From Sporosarcina sp. P32b (lineage in GTDB: Bacteria > Bacillota > Bacilli > Bacillales_A > Planococcaceae), in the NCBI RefSeq assembly GCF_002743335.1, contig NZ_PDZB01000002.1:136205-200204 (forward strand): 64,000 nt of DNA, written 5' to 3'. The notes beneath the pieces are model-generated. The model made no database searches and was not told the DNA's origin. It saw nothing but the letters and a program-made list of their open reading frames with translations. Each line of letters begins with the position of its first letter. Positions within the stretch are counted from its first letter, which is position 1. Positions 1 to 9,545 of the stretch are shown piece by piece. A program made the translations under genes and the position numbers.

Positions 1-899
1 TTGACGAAATCAATTTGGAGCAAAACTTTCTAAACAAATCATGCAAAACACCTTTTTTAGTAAGTTCGATGACCGGTGGAGCGGATTTTGCGGAAACGAT
101 TAACCGGAATCTAGCACTTGCAGCGGAACAAAGAGGCTGGGCATTGGCATTAGGTTCGACACGCGCTTTAATAGAGAGTAAAGCATTTCGACCTTCATTT
201 GCATTACGAAAATACGCCCCAACGGCCCCCATTATCGCGAATTTAGGCGCAGTGCAGTTGAATTATGGATTTTCTTCTGATGAATGCCGTCAAATCATCG
301 AGTATACCGACGCAGATGCGTTAGTTTTGCACATCAATGTATTACAGGAAGTCATTCAGCCTGAAGGGAATACGAATTTCAGTAATTTATTATGTAAAAT
401 CGAGAAATTATGCAATGAATTAACAGTTCCTGTTGGCATTAAAGAAGTTGGATGGGGAATTGATGATCAAACGGCTAAGAAACTCTTAGATATCGGCGTG
501 GCATTCATTGATGTAGCCGGTGCAGGAGGGACGTCTTGGAGTCAAGTAGAGAAATTCCGCACGACACCGATCAAACAGCAAGCAGCGGCAGCATTTAGCG
601 AATGGGGAATTCGAACAGCAGATTCACTACGGCTAGTTAAGCCTCATATGGACAAAAAATTATTGGTAGCAAGCGGTGGACTTCATACTGGTGTAGACGC
701 TGCAAAATGTATCGCGCTAGGTGCAGATTTTGTCGGCTTTGGTCGAGCGATTTTAGAAGAAGCAACTATATCGTCTGAAAGCGTTTTCCAAACAATGGAA
801 GTCCGTGAACTAGAATTGCGTATGGCAATGTTTGCAACAGGTTCTGCGGATATCCAAGCATTACAACAAACGAATCGATTACGAAAAATTAACTCGTGA
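1..899 (+). CDS. fni: Type 2 isopentenyl-diphosphate delta-isomerase, 5' end outside window
   Basis: FMN-dependent interconversion of isopentenyl and dimethylallyl diphosphate in cytosolic isoprenoid synthesis. The open frame runs in from the window edge (codons begin at base 3), so the roughly 45 N-terminal residues usual for this family are missing from view. The first in-window TTG (base 15) is internal, not a start. Visible family signatures are SSMTGG near the beginning, the central segment INVLQEVIQPEG, the EVGWG stretch, the IDVAGAGGTSW motif, and the FMN phosphate-binding ASGGLHTG and GADFVGFGR segments. The phytoene/squalene synthase-family gene at 44.9 kb is a possible downstream user of its product, though the two genes are far apart. 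Confidence 0.95.
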   Translation, partial: DEINLEQNFLNKSCKTPFLVSSMTGGADFAETINRNLALAAEQRGWALALGSTRALIESKAFRPSFALRKYAPTAPIIANLGAVQLNYGFSSDECRQIIEYTDADALVLHINVLQEVIQPEGNTNFSNLLCKIEKLCNELTVPVGIKEVGWGIDDQTAKKLLDIGVAFIDVAGAGGTSWSQVEKFRTTPIKQQAAAAFSEWGIRTADSLRLVKPHMDKKLLVASGGLHTGVDAAKCIALGADFVGFGRAILEEATISSESVFQTMEVRELELRMAMFATGSADIQALQQTNRLRKINS

Positions 900-942
900 A
901 TATACTATTTGCGAGTTTTTAATTACTAAGGAGGAATTGGCG

Positions 943-1317
943 ATGTGGAAATTAGTGAATGGAAAAATGATTCAAACGACAGATGAAACGCGAATTAAAT
1001 TCCGCACGAATATCAGTCAGGAGATTTTAGAGCAATTAGAAGAAATATCTGAAGAACATGACACATACAGCAATTATTTATTAGAAAATGGATTATGGAA
1101 CGTATTAGCCGCGGGAGTTATTGAGTACGATAAGAATTTACGTCCAACAGATCGAATTCAATATAAAACGACGTATGATAAAGAATTATTGGAATCCGTT
1201 AAACAGCTGGCAAAAGATCATAAGCTATTCATTAACGACGTCATTGAATACAGTGTAGGACATATCGACATGAAGCACATCAAAACGAAAGATCATAAGA
1301 ATCGCTTAGAAAGCTAG
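943..1317 (+). CDS. Small protein with two tandem ribbon-helix-helix-like repeats
   Basis: A 124-residue cytosolic protein of unknown function. The start ATG at 943 is set by AAGGAGG at 928-934; the longer frame back to 832 overlaps the isomerase gene and is not needed. The protein has two similar halves: about residues 18-58 (IKFRTNISQEILEQLEEISEEH) begin like residues 72-110 (IQYKTTYDKELLESVKQLAKDH). Each half has a short basic strand followed by two predicted helices, as in ribbon-helix-helix DNA-binding proteins, but I cannot assign a family. It begins 43 bases after the isomerase stop, so it may be co-transcribed with it. DNA binding is an inference from the repeat pattern only. Confidence 0.7.
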   Translation: MWKLVNGKMIQTTDETRIKFRTNISQEILEQLEEISEEHDTYSNYLLENGLWNVLAAGVIEYDKNLRPTDRIQYKTTYDKELLESVKQLAKDHKLFINDVIEYSVGHIDMKHIKTKDHKNRLES

Positions 1318-2330
<1,013 letters not shown>

Positions 2331-2368
2331 TAAAAAAGCAAAGCTCGACAAAATATGAGCTTTGCTTA
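2331..2368 (-). terminator. Rho-independent terminator of the 671-residue HTH gene
   Basis: An 11-bp perfect stem (AAGCAAAGCTC / GAGCTTTGCTT) with a 10-base loop. Read on the minus strand it is followed by six T residues (2336-2331). It lies about 80 bases past the stop of the minus-strand gene. Confidence 0.85.
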
Positions 2369-2450
2369 GTATACCCTAGTATAGCGTCTGTATGTTCGCT
2401 TTTTTAAAAAAATATATTTTTATTTAGATGTTATTTTAAGTTTTTGCTTA

Positions 2451-4466
2451 TTACATCATGCGGGTTTGATTTAACCAATCCTTCATCTTTTGATAGACAG
2501 CTTGGGACGGCAATGCTCCGCCTCGTTCAATATTGCTTATATAGGATGTTGAAATATTCAATTGATCAGATACTTGTTTTAGTGTTAAGCCACGATTGAT
2601 GCGGCATTCTTTAAAGTCACTGCCAATATTCTTACAGACTTTTTCTTTAGGCTGCACTAAGGAGAAATTGGTTGTCGCCTTGACTGATTTCTTTCTCTCG
2701 ATCGGCTCGTAATAGCTTACAATCTCGTCAGGTGGCGCGATGATGATCGTAGCATCTAACCAGACGCGTAGCCATCCTTTTTTCGACATACTGTCTTCGT
2801 TCCATTGATTGTACTGCCAAAATGTAATGACGCCCTCTTCTTCGAGTAGATCTAGCGCTTTCTCCAGACGGTCGCGAATGCGTGACGGAGCCTGTGAATC
2901 CGCTTGTATACCTATTTTTTCGAGCAGTGTGCTGATTTTATGCGGCTGCAAATAACTTGCTTTGCGTGCTTGTGTACGCCAGCGCCAGCTAATATAACGA
3001 ATGAGTTTTTTCTCCCATTTACGCTGATACGGATTCAGTTCGATCGCTTGATTCGGCAATAATTTCACTTGTCTTGCAGAGCCTTGTAAGAAATGGTCAA
3101 ACACTTCTCCAAGTATGATATATAAACGTTCAGGCGGTGAGTTTTCGGTAAATCGGCATGGACTACCGTCTTCATTTGTAAAAAGGAACGCGCGCCCTTG
3201 CATCTTCTTGTTAACGGGTTTACCTTGTTCGTAGACTACTACGCTATCGAGTTCTACCCATAGTAATTGAATGACGGAAAGCGCTTTCACTACTTGGGTG
3301 CGTTGTTCTTTTTCGTAGCCACCTCGCCGTCCGGTCCCTCCGAGTTTCGTTTTCAGTCCACGGATTGTCAATAGATCATCAAATCGAAGTTCTACTCGGG
3401 CGTCGGCCTGCGGGGATTGTGCCAAATACAAATGACATAGCGAATCCAGTACATCCACATCGACTTCGGATAAAGCATGGGCATAGTCATGCAGTAAACT
3501 CATCTGGCTTGTTGTCCGATCATTTTCGTTCGGAAGCAATTGCAACGAACCTTCTAATCTAGGCCCATGAATAGTTGCTTGTGGCCATTGATTCGGTTCG
3601 CAATCGAATTTTTGATTTGACATCGCTTCTGTAATGAATTGATAGACAGCATTACTCATAACGACAAGATTATTTGTTTTTACTGTGGCTTCAATTGGCT
3701 GATGTAAGGTAAATTGCGCGCTGACTCCAAGTAATTCATTGATCTGCTCCATGGAGTTTTTTTCCGATTCAAACGCTGCCAGTATTTCGGAAACCATTTT
3801 TTCAATATACGCGTTGACGTCAGTCGTAAATGTATTCAGGAAACTGTCATTAGAAGCAAAACTAGTGCTCATTTTTTTGAGAAATAAATCATTCAACTCT
3901 TCTTTATCAAGAGCGTTCAACGTATCATAACCATATTTTACGATTAACTCGTTGACGGTATGATTCTTCAAATAGGTTCTGTACCATATACTGAATACAT
4001 TCCAGGAATTCTCATCATTGAGCCCGACGTGTGCACGCAACATTTTATCGTATTTATCGTATAATTTATTGATGATTTCCCATTTGAGTGTCGGCTTATT
4101 GGCAAGCAATGGTGCAAGATGACTTTCATAGGTGCTAAAAAATTTAGCAATCATGAATTCTGTAGCTTTTGCTAGCAGTTCACGTCTCGCATCTACACGC
4201 ATTTTAAAAAACAAGTCCACGTTTTCTTCGTAGTGTTGCTGACGGACGACAAAAGTTTCATTTTTCACTCTCGGGAAAATGCGATTGGCATCCACTTTTT
4301 TCCGTACGTTTTCAGATGGAAAGTTCAGTAAATAATTATAATCAAAAAAGTTGGGTTGGCGATCATGAATGATGATTACTTGGAATCGATCGATTTTATT
4401 TGCGATTGATTGATGGTGGATTAGTTCGTAGTTCGTGTCATTCAACAGTAAATCGTAATTGATCAA
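2451..4466 (-). CDS. Large protein with C-terminal XRE-type HTH, function unknown
   Basis: A 671-residue protein with a TTG start at 4466 behind GGGGGG at about 8 bases. The C-terminus (about residues 615-668) is a clear XRE/Cro helix-turn-helix: LTLKQVSDQLNISTSYISNI followed by an ERG turn. The first 300 residues are largely helical and I do not recognise them. Residues of about 350-600 carry a basic stretch, WEKKLIRYISWRWRTQARK, and a segment resembling a winged helix (LEKALDLLEEEGVITFWQYN), an arrangement reminiscent of plasmid replication initiators. It stands alone between two terminators. It could be a chromosomal relic of a plasmid or integrative-element replication protein, or an unusual regulator. 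No catalytic motif was seen. Function is not assigned. Confidence 0.75.
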   Translation of the reverse strand: MINYDLLLNDTNYELIHHQSIANKIDRFQVIIIHDRQPNFFDYNYLLNFPSENVRKKVDANRIFPRVKNETFVVRQQHYEENVDLFFKMRVDARRELLAKATEFMIAKFFSTYESHLAPLLANKPTLKWEIINKLYDKYDKMLRAHVGLNDENSWNVFSIWYRTYLKNHTVNELIVKYGYDTLNALDKEELNDLFLKKMSTSFASNDSFLNTFTTDVNAYIEKMVSEILAAFESEKNSMEQINELLGVSAQFTLHQPIEATVKTNNLVVMSNAVYQFITEAMSNQKFDCEPNQWPQATIHGPRLEGSLQLLPNENDRTTSQMSLLHDYAHALSEVDVDVLDSLCHLYLAQSPQADARVELRFDDLLTIRGLKTKLGGTGRRGGYEKEQRTQVVKALSVIQLLWVELDSVVVYEQGKPVNKKMQGRAFLFTNEDGSPCRFTENSPPERLYIILGEVFDHFLQGSARQVKLLPNQAIELNPYQRKWEKKLIRYISWRWRTQARKASYLQPHKISTLLEKIGIQADSQAPSRIRDRLEKALDLLEEEGVITFWQYNQWNEDSMSKKGWLRVWLDATIIIAPPDEIVSYYEPIERKKSVKATTNFSLVQPKEKVCKNIGSDFKECRINRGLTLKQVSDQLNISTSYISNIERGGALPSQAVYQKMKDWLNQTRMM

Positions 4467-4572
4467 AAATTGTCCCCCCGATAAACCGTAAGTTTCAAGT
4501 AGTATATCATGAGTTGACAGAATTATCTATATGCCTTTGTGGTAAAAAAGCGGCTTACGTAAGCGACACAGG

Positions 4573-4613
4573 CAAAAAAAGACCGTACAGTTCAACTCGC
4601 GAACTGTACAGCC
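4573..4613 (-). terminator. Terminator after etfA
   Basis: Perfect 9-bp stem GTACAGTTC / GAACTGTAC (4584-4592 and 4601-4609) with a run of seven T on the minus strand, directly after the etfA stop. Confidence 0.92.
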
Positions 4614-4622
4614 TTTTACAAT

Positions 4623-5609
4623 TTAGGATATGAGCGCGCCTTCTAGTTTCATTTCTTTAATAAGTAACGGAAGGACTTCAAATAGATCTCCGACGATTCC
4701 GTAATCTGCCATGTTGAAAATATTTGCTTCTGCATCACTGTTGATGGCGACAATCACTTTAGAGTTAGACATGCCAGCCATGTGCTGAATGGCACCGGAG
4801 ATCCCTACTGCAATATAAAGGTCTGGTGTCACGACTTTACCTGTTTGACCGATTTGCAAGGAGTACTCACAGTAATCTGCGTCACACGCGCCTCGAGAAG
4901 CCCCTACAGCGCCTCCAAGCAGTTCTGCCAGCTCATACAATGCCTTGAAGCCTTCCGCACTCTTAACGCCACGTCCGCCTGCGATAACGATCTTCGCTTC
5001 GGATAGGTCGACGCCTTCAGTTTTCTTACGGATCACTTCTTTGACAATCGTCCGCAAATCTTTAACGTCCACTTTTTTTGCAGTGATATCGCCTGTACGG
5101 CTTGCATCGTGCTGTAATGCTGAAATATTATTCGGGCGGATGGTGGCGAACAGTAGTCCGTCGTCTTTCATCACTTTCTTCTCGAACGCCTTACCCGAGT
5201 AAATCGGTCTAGTGAAGACTACTTGATCGTCCTCTTTTTCAATCGCCACGGCATCTGATATCAAACCGAGCTCTAAGCGACTGGCGATTTTAGGTGTCAC
5301 ATCTTTACCGATGGATGTATGACCCATGATGATACCGGCTGGATTTTCTTCTCGCATAACCTCCATAATGACTTGACCGTAGCCTTCAGAAGTGTAATTA
5401 CTTAAGTTTGCGTGAGTTACCGTAATCGCACGATCGGCACCATACTGAATCATGTCGTGAGCCGGTTTTTGTAAATCACCGTCACCCATAACCAATGCAA
5501 TAATTTCCGCATCGACATCCAGTTGTTTCGCTGCTGCGATCGTCTCATAACTCACTTTTCGTAGATCTCCTTGTTGCAATTCACCGATTACTAATATTTT
5601 TTTACTCAT
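4623..5609 (-). CDS. etfA: Electron transfer flavoprotein alpha subunit
   Basis: FAD-binding subunit of the soluble heterodimer that accepts electrons from acyl-CoA dehydrogenases and passes them to the respiratory chain. It has 328 residues, the usual length, starting at the ATG at 5609 (MSKKILVIGE) behind GGAAAGGAG; an extended frame to 5627 would start upstream of that site. The C-terminal FAD domain has the family segments VIAGGRGVKS, GAVGASRGACDADYC, QIGQTGKVVTPDLYIAVGIS and GAIQHMAGM. It follows etfB by 30 bases and shares an operon with the MFS gene. Its position beside two acyl-CoA dehydrogenases suggests it is their dedicated electron acceptor. Confidence 0.96.
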   Translation of the reverse strand: MSKKILVIGELQQGDLRKVSYETIAAAKQLDVDAEIIALVMGDGDLQKPAHDMIQYGADRAITVTHANLSNYTSEGYGQVIMEVMREENPAGIIMGHTSIGKDVTPKIASRLELGLISDAVAIEKEDDQVVFTRPIYSGKAFEKKVMKDDGLLFATIRPNNISALQHDASRTGDITAKKVDVKDLRTIVKEVIRKKTEGVDLSEAKIVIAGGRGVKSAEGFKALYELAELLGGAVGASRGACDADYCEYSLQIGQTGKVVTPDLYIAVGISGAIQHMAGMSNSKVIVAINSDAEANIFNMADYGIVGDLFEVLPLLIKEMKLEGALIS

Positions 5610-5639
5610 GATAAAACTCCTTTCCATCTATAGGCGTAG

Positions 5640-6413
5640 TTACATTACTTTGGCTTCATTCCTCAATAAATCGACCAATTCTTTCACTTGGACTTCTGTT
5701 TCGCCAGCTAGAATACGTCCAGCTTGTTTTGTAGGAGGAAGGAACACCGCGATAGTTGCTGTCTTAGCCGCCACGTCGTTTTCATCCAAATCTAGATCAT
5801 CTAACTCTAATTGCTCAAGAGGCTTCTTCTTCGCTTTCATAATGCCAGGCAGTGAGGTATACCTCGGCTCATTCAATCCTTGCTGGCATGTAACGAGCAC
5901 AGGCAGTGATACCTCGATTCTTTCTAGATCGCCTTCCACGTCTTTTTCGATTGTCGCTGTACCGTCGACAATGTCCAGTTTGACAATTGTTGTAATGAAC
6001 GGCATGTCCAAACGTTCAGCAAGACGCGGACCGACTTGGCCGCTTGCCTCGTCAATTGCTACGTTGCCTGCGAGGATCAAATCCACTTCTTTATCTTCAA
6101 AGAATTTCTCAAGAATTTTCGCTGTCGTGAACTGGTCGCCTTCGTCAAGGTCGTCATCTGTATTGATGAGTACTGCGTGATCGGCTCCCATAGCGAGCGC
6201 CGTGCGTAGTTGCTTCTCCGAATCCTGATCACCGATCGTGACGACAGTTACCGTACCACCGTGCGCATCACGCTGCTGGATGGCTTCTTCCACGGCGTAT
6301 TCATCGTAGGGGTTAATAATGAATTCTGCACCGCTATCATCAATTTTGCCACCTGACACGGAAATGGCTTCTTCCGTGTCGAATGTTTTTTTCAATAAGA
6401 CATAAATATTCAT
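5640..6413 (-). CDS. etfB: Electron transfer flavoprotein beta subunit
   Basis: AMP-binding small subunit of the EtfAB heterodimer. 257 residues, typical length. The start at 6413 follows GAGAGGAG. Family features are the N-terminal MNIYVLLKKTFDTEE strand, the AMP-site region around ALAMGADHAVLI, DLILAGNVAIDEASGQVGPRLAE, and the signature segment beginning around VTCQQGLNEPRYTSLPGIMKAKKKP, which includes the recognition-loop region that contacts dehydrogenases. It is followed at 30 bases by etfA, as is usual. Expression is probably linked to the acyl-CoA catabolic operon upstream, although a terminator separates them. Confidence 0.96.
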   Translation of the reverse strand: MNIYVLLKKTFDTEEAISVSGGKIDDSGAEFIINPYDEYAVEEAIQQRDAHGGTVTVVTIGDQDSEKQLRTALAMGADHAVLINTDDDLDEGDQFTTAKILEKFFEDKEVDLILAGNVAIDEASGQVGPRLAERLDMPFITTIVKLDIVDGTATIEKDVEGDLERIEVSLPVLVTCQQGLNEPRYTSLPGIMKAKKKPLEQLELDDLDLDENDVAAKTATIAVFLPPTKQAGRILAGETEVQVKELVDLLRNEAKVM

Positions 6414-6446
6414 AGTAAAGACTCCTCTCTGTACGCAACAGCAAAT

Positions 6447-7889
6447 TTATTTAATTTCTTCAATTTTTAAAGGTTTTGGTATGATTTTCGTCCCGAGTAA
6501 GTCATCTTCATTCGTATGAATTCCAGGAATAGTTCGCGGAATCAACGGTAAGAACAACAAGGCGATGACGACGAAGCCCATGATGACCCAGGAAGTACTG
6601 ACTACCGCTCCGACATTGTTACCACTTGCACTGAAGATCGAGAAAGCGACTAAAGCAAACGATGCCCCCATTCTCTGTGCCAGACTTTCAATTACTGTAT
6701 TCGTAAATGTCACGACGTTCATCCGTTCTATTGAGGCTTCCGAAACGATCAAGCCCTTCACTGCAGGTGTTTGGAAACCGACGCCAAGCCCGATCAGACT
6801 CATCGAGATGAACAAATAGATGAACGATGTCGTAAGCGTAACGAAATTCAACATGATAATCCCGGAAGCAAATACGAGAATTCCTGAGCCTATAATCGTT
6901 CGCGCTGAAAGTTTCTTCAAAATTCTTCCACTGAAGTACGCTGCGACTGATGTACCGAGGAATACCGCCATCTGTAAAAACCCGACTGTTGTAGCCGCTT
7001 TACCTTGTACGTTCTGAACAAAGAATGTCAGTAAGTACATGATGCCTGTGTACCCTAGGAAAATGAATACTGCAATCGTCGTCGGAACCCAGAAATTACG
7101 GTTCACGGCATACTTCAAATCAAGCAATGGTGCTTTTTGTTTCTTCTCTACAAAGATCAAGATAATCAATGCCGAAATGAACACTAGCAATGAGGGAATC
7201 CACATACCCGATTCGATACCGAAGCTGTTGATAAATGTCGGAATCGTCAGTAGACCTAACAACAAAATAATAACGAAAGCCAATCCAAGAACATCCAGCT
7301 TCTTTCTTGCTGGTACTTTGACATGTGGGACAAAAGCAAAGAGCGCAATTCCTACTCCGCCAAGAACCGCAGTGAACATAAAGCTCGCTTGCCAGTTGGC
7401 TGTATCGACGATCATGCCGCTGATGATCGGTCCGAACACTGATCCGATCGTAATGAATGCCGCAAATGTTCCAATTGCTTTAGCCCGCTGTGTACCGACC
7501 ATGAATTTTCCGGCATAAGCAATTCCCGATGGTGCAATCGCCGCTCCCGAGATGCCCTTAAAGAACAACCCAAGAACAAGTACCCAAAATGAAAACGAGA
7601 ACGCTACAAGCAATGAACCGATGACCATAAAGATCCCGCCGATCAAGATTACGATCTTTAATCCGAACGAATCACCGATCCATCCGAGCAATGGCTGGAA
7701 ACCTGTCAATCCGATAGCCAAGCCAAGTTGCATCCACACTGCGTAGCCAGGCGTCAGATTAAATTCCGCTATCATATGTGGATACGCCGGAAGATGGGTC
7801 GCTAAACTTAACATAATAAAGAACGCTCCGAAACTGATGAACAAAAAACCTCTATTAATCGATTTATCCTTCAATGCCGCTTCACTCAT
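6447..7889 (-). CDS. MFS transporter associated with the acyl-CoA catabolic genes
   Basis: A 480-residue major facilitator permease with hydrophobic segments along its whole length. The segment LGWIGDSFGLKIVILIGGI is the loop 2-3 signature region (G-x-x-D-x-x-G) of the superfamily, and QRAKAIGTFAAFITIGSVFGPIISG matches the drug:H+ antiporter motif C region. It is the first gene of a unit with etfB and etfA, behind the terminator of the aldehyde dehydrogenase gene. The neighbourhood suggests it carries the substrate or a product of the catabolic pathway, but sequence alone does not tell import from export. The C-terminal tail of about 25 residues is hydrophilic. Confidence 0.85.
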   Translation of the reverse strand: MSEAALKDKSINRGFLFISFGAFFIMLSLATHLPAYPHMIAEFNLTPGYAVWMQLGLAIGLTGFQPLLGWIGDSFGLKIVILIGGIFMVIGSLLVAFSFSFWVLVLGLFFKGISGAAIAPSGIAYAGKFMVGTQRAKAIGTFAAFITIGSVFGPIISGMIVDTANWQASFMFTAVLGGVGIALFAFVPHVKVPARKKLDVLGLAFVIILLLGLLTIPTFINSFGIESGMWIPSLLVFISALIILIFVEKKQKAPLLDLKYAVNRNFWVPTTIAVFIFLGYTGIMYLLTFFVQNVQGKAATTVGFLQMAVFLGTSVAAYFSGRILKKLSARTIIGSGILVFASGIIMLNFVTLTTSFIYLFISMSLIGLGVGFQTPAVKGLIVSEASIERMNVVTFTNTVIESLAQRMGASFALVAFSIFSASGNNVGAVVSTSWVIMGFVVIALLFLPLIPRTIPGIHTNEDDLLGTKIIPKPLKIEEIK

Positions 7890-7962
7890 ATAGTGGCCTC
7901 CCTTTATCGATGTTGTACTAGTTTGTAAGCTTTATTTATTATGTCAAATCTAGCTGAGATCT

Positions 7963-8021
7963 AAAAAAATCTGCGGAAGGAGGCATGCTTGCAGCAAAAC
8001 CGAAGCTCTCCCGCCACAGAT
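7963..8021 (-). terminator. Terminator between aldehyde dehydrogenase and MFS genes
   Basis: Imperfect stem whose outer part pairs ATCTGTGGCGGGAG with CTCCTTCCGCAGAT on the minus strand, followed by seven T residues (7969-7963). It lies just past the stop of the dehydrogenase gene, so the MFS-etfB-etfA genes probably have their own promoter in the remaining 70 bases. Confidence 0.75.
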
Positions 8022-8039
8022 CTCATCGTTACTAGTGGA

Positions 8040-9527
8040 TTAGCCTATATTAATGACACATGCTTTCTCCTGTGTATAATCGAGAATCGAGTCTGTACCG
8101 TAACCACTTTCCTTCACACCACTAAACGGCAGATCCGCTCCCACTCTAGCGTACGTATTGACCCATACATTGCCCGCTTGGAGCTTATCTATCATCCGGT
8201 GAGCCAGACCTAAGTTCTGTGTCCACACCCCAGCCGCTAAGCCGAAGTTCGTATCATTCGCAATTTGAATCGCTTCTTCTTCCGTATCGAACGGAATTGC
8301 GACCGCCACAGGACCGAAAATTTCTTCACGAGCTAGTCTTGTGCTATTATCCGCTACCTTCACGAGCGTCGGTTGCACCCAGTAGCCGTCCGCAAATTCC
8401 GGTTGACCTGGTAGAACCGCTTCCCCGCCATACTGTCCACCAAAGACAATCTCATAGTCGTCTTTTGACGCTTCGTCGATATAGCTACAAACCGACTTGA
8501 ATTGCGCTTCATTGGCGATTGGACCCATTGTGTTCGTCGTATCGAGCGTATTACCGTGTTTAACGAATTCCTTGTCCGTCATTAACTCTTTCAAGCGTCC
8601 GGTCACTTCATCGTAAATGGAACGCTGAATTAACATGCGTGATCCACCTACACAAATCTGACCGGAGTTCGGTGTGAAGATGCCGTTGATCAACCCGTGT
8701 ACCGCTTGGTCGATATCGGCGTCTTCAAAGACGATATTCGGTGACTTACCGCCGAGCTCAAAAATCATTGACTTCGGCGAATGAGCAGTAGCCTTCGTAA
8801 TTCGTTCAGCCGTTGCCTTAGAGCCAGTCAAACTCACTTTATTCACTTCCTTGTGACTGACAAGATAATCTCCAATTTCGCGACCTGCTCCGGAAATGAC
8901 ATTGAGTACGCCAGGAGGTAGAATTTGTGAAATTAATTCACCGTACCGTAAAGATCCAACCGCTCCACTTTCAGCTGGCTTGATGACGACGGTATTTCCT
9001 GCTGCGAGTGCATAGGCTGCTTTGATCGTGAACGTAAACAACGGTGCGTTCCAAGGTAAGATTCCAACGACTACTCCGTATGGCTTACGTTTCGTGAAGC
9101 CGAAGTCTCCGGTACCCATCTGTACAGTACGCCCTTGTGCACCTACTAATGTCGCTGCCCCTGCTGCGTCGTACCAAACTTGCTTCAACACTTCCGCGAG
9201 ATAGCCGTATTCATCGAGTACCCAGCCGTTGTTGCGCGTCTCGAGTTCCAGTAGCTCTGTAGCATTATCAGAAATCATGTCTCCGATCTTGCGCATATAA
9301 TCTCCGCGTGTACGCGCCGGTAGATTTGACCAATCTTCAAACGCTCCACGTGCCGCTTGAATGACAAGTTCCGCATCTTCTTTCTTACTGGACGGAATCT
9401 TCGCCCACACGTCACCTGTAGACGGGTCAATACTGTTTGATACTGCCCCGTCCTTTGCTTGTACGGTCTTGCCGTTGATGATGTTACCGTATGTTGTCAA
9501 TTTGGATTTCTCGGATACATTCGTCAT
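8040..9527 (-). CDS. NAD(P)-dependent aldehyde dehydrogenase
   Basis: A 495-residue cytosolic aldehyde dehydrogenase, full length. The catalytic set is present: PWN with Asn160, ELGGKSP with Glu257 as general base, and SGQICVGGSR with Cys292 as nucleophile. The glycine-rich cofactor loop is VSLTGSKATAERI. The start at 9527 follows AAGGAGG. It is the last gene of the acyl-CoA operon, 18 bases after the second acyl-CoA dehydrogenase gene. Because that operon encodes an aldolase in place of a thiolase, the likely role is to oxidise the aldehyde released by retro-aldol cleavage. This is inference; the family does not reveal the substrate. Confidence 0.92.
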   Translation of the reverse strand: MTNVSEKSKLTTYGNIINGKTVQAKDGAVSNSIDPSTGDVWAKIPSSKKEDAELVIQAARGAFEDWSNLPARTRGDYMRKIGDMISDNATELLELETRNNGWVLDEYGYLAEVLKQVWYDAAGAATLVGAQGRTVQMGTGDFGFTKRKPYGVVVGILPWNAPLFTFTIKAAYALAAGNTVVIKPAESGAVGSLRYGELISQILPPGVLNVISGAGREIGDYLVSHKEVNKVSLTGSKATAERITKATAHSPKSMIFELGGKSPNIVFEDADIDQAVHGLINGIFTPNSGQICVGGSRMLIQRSIYDEVTGRLKELMTDKEFVKHGNTLDTTNTMGPIANEAQFKSVCSYIDEASKDDYEIVFGGQYGGEAVLPGQPEFADGYWVQPTLVKVADNSTRLAREEIFGPVAVAIPFDTEEEAIQIANDTNFGLAAGVWTQNLGLAHRMIDKLQAGNVWVNTYARVGADLPFSGVKESGYGTDSILDYTQEKACVINIG

Positions 9528-9545
9528 ATGTTTTCCTCCTTCAAA

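Noticed and set aside
832-942. Upstream extension of the two-repeat protein
   Set aside because: It overlaps the end of the isomerase gene in another frame, and a perfect ribosome binding site sits before the ATG at 943.
5608-6180. 190-codon plus-strand frame opposite etfB
   Set aside because: Shadow frame of the conserved etfB gene.
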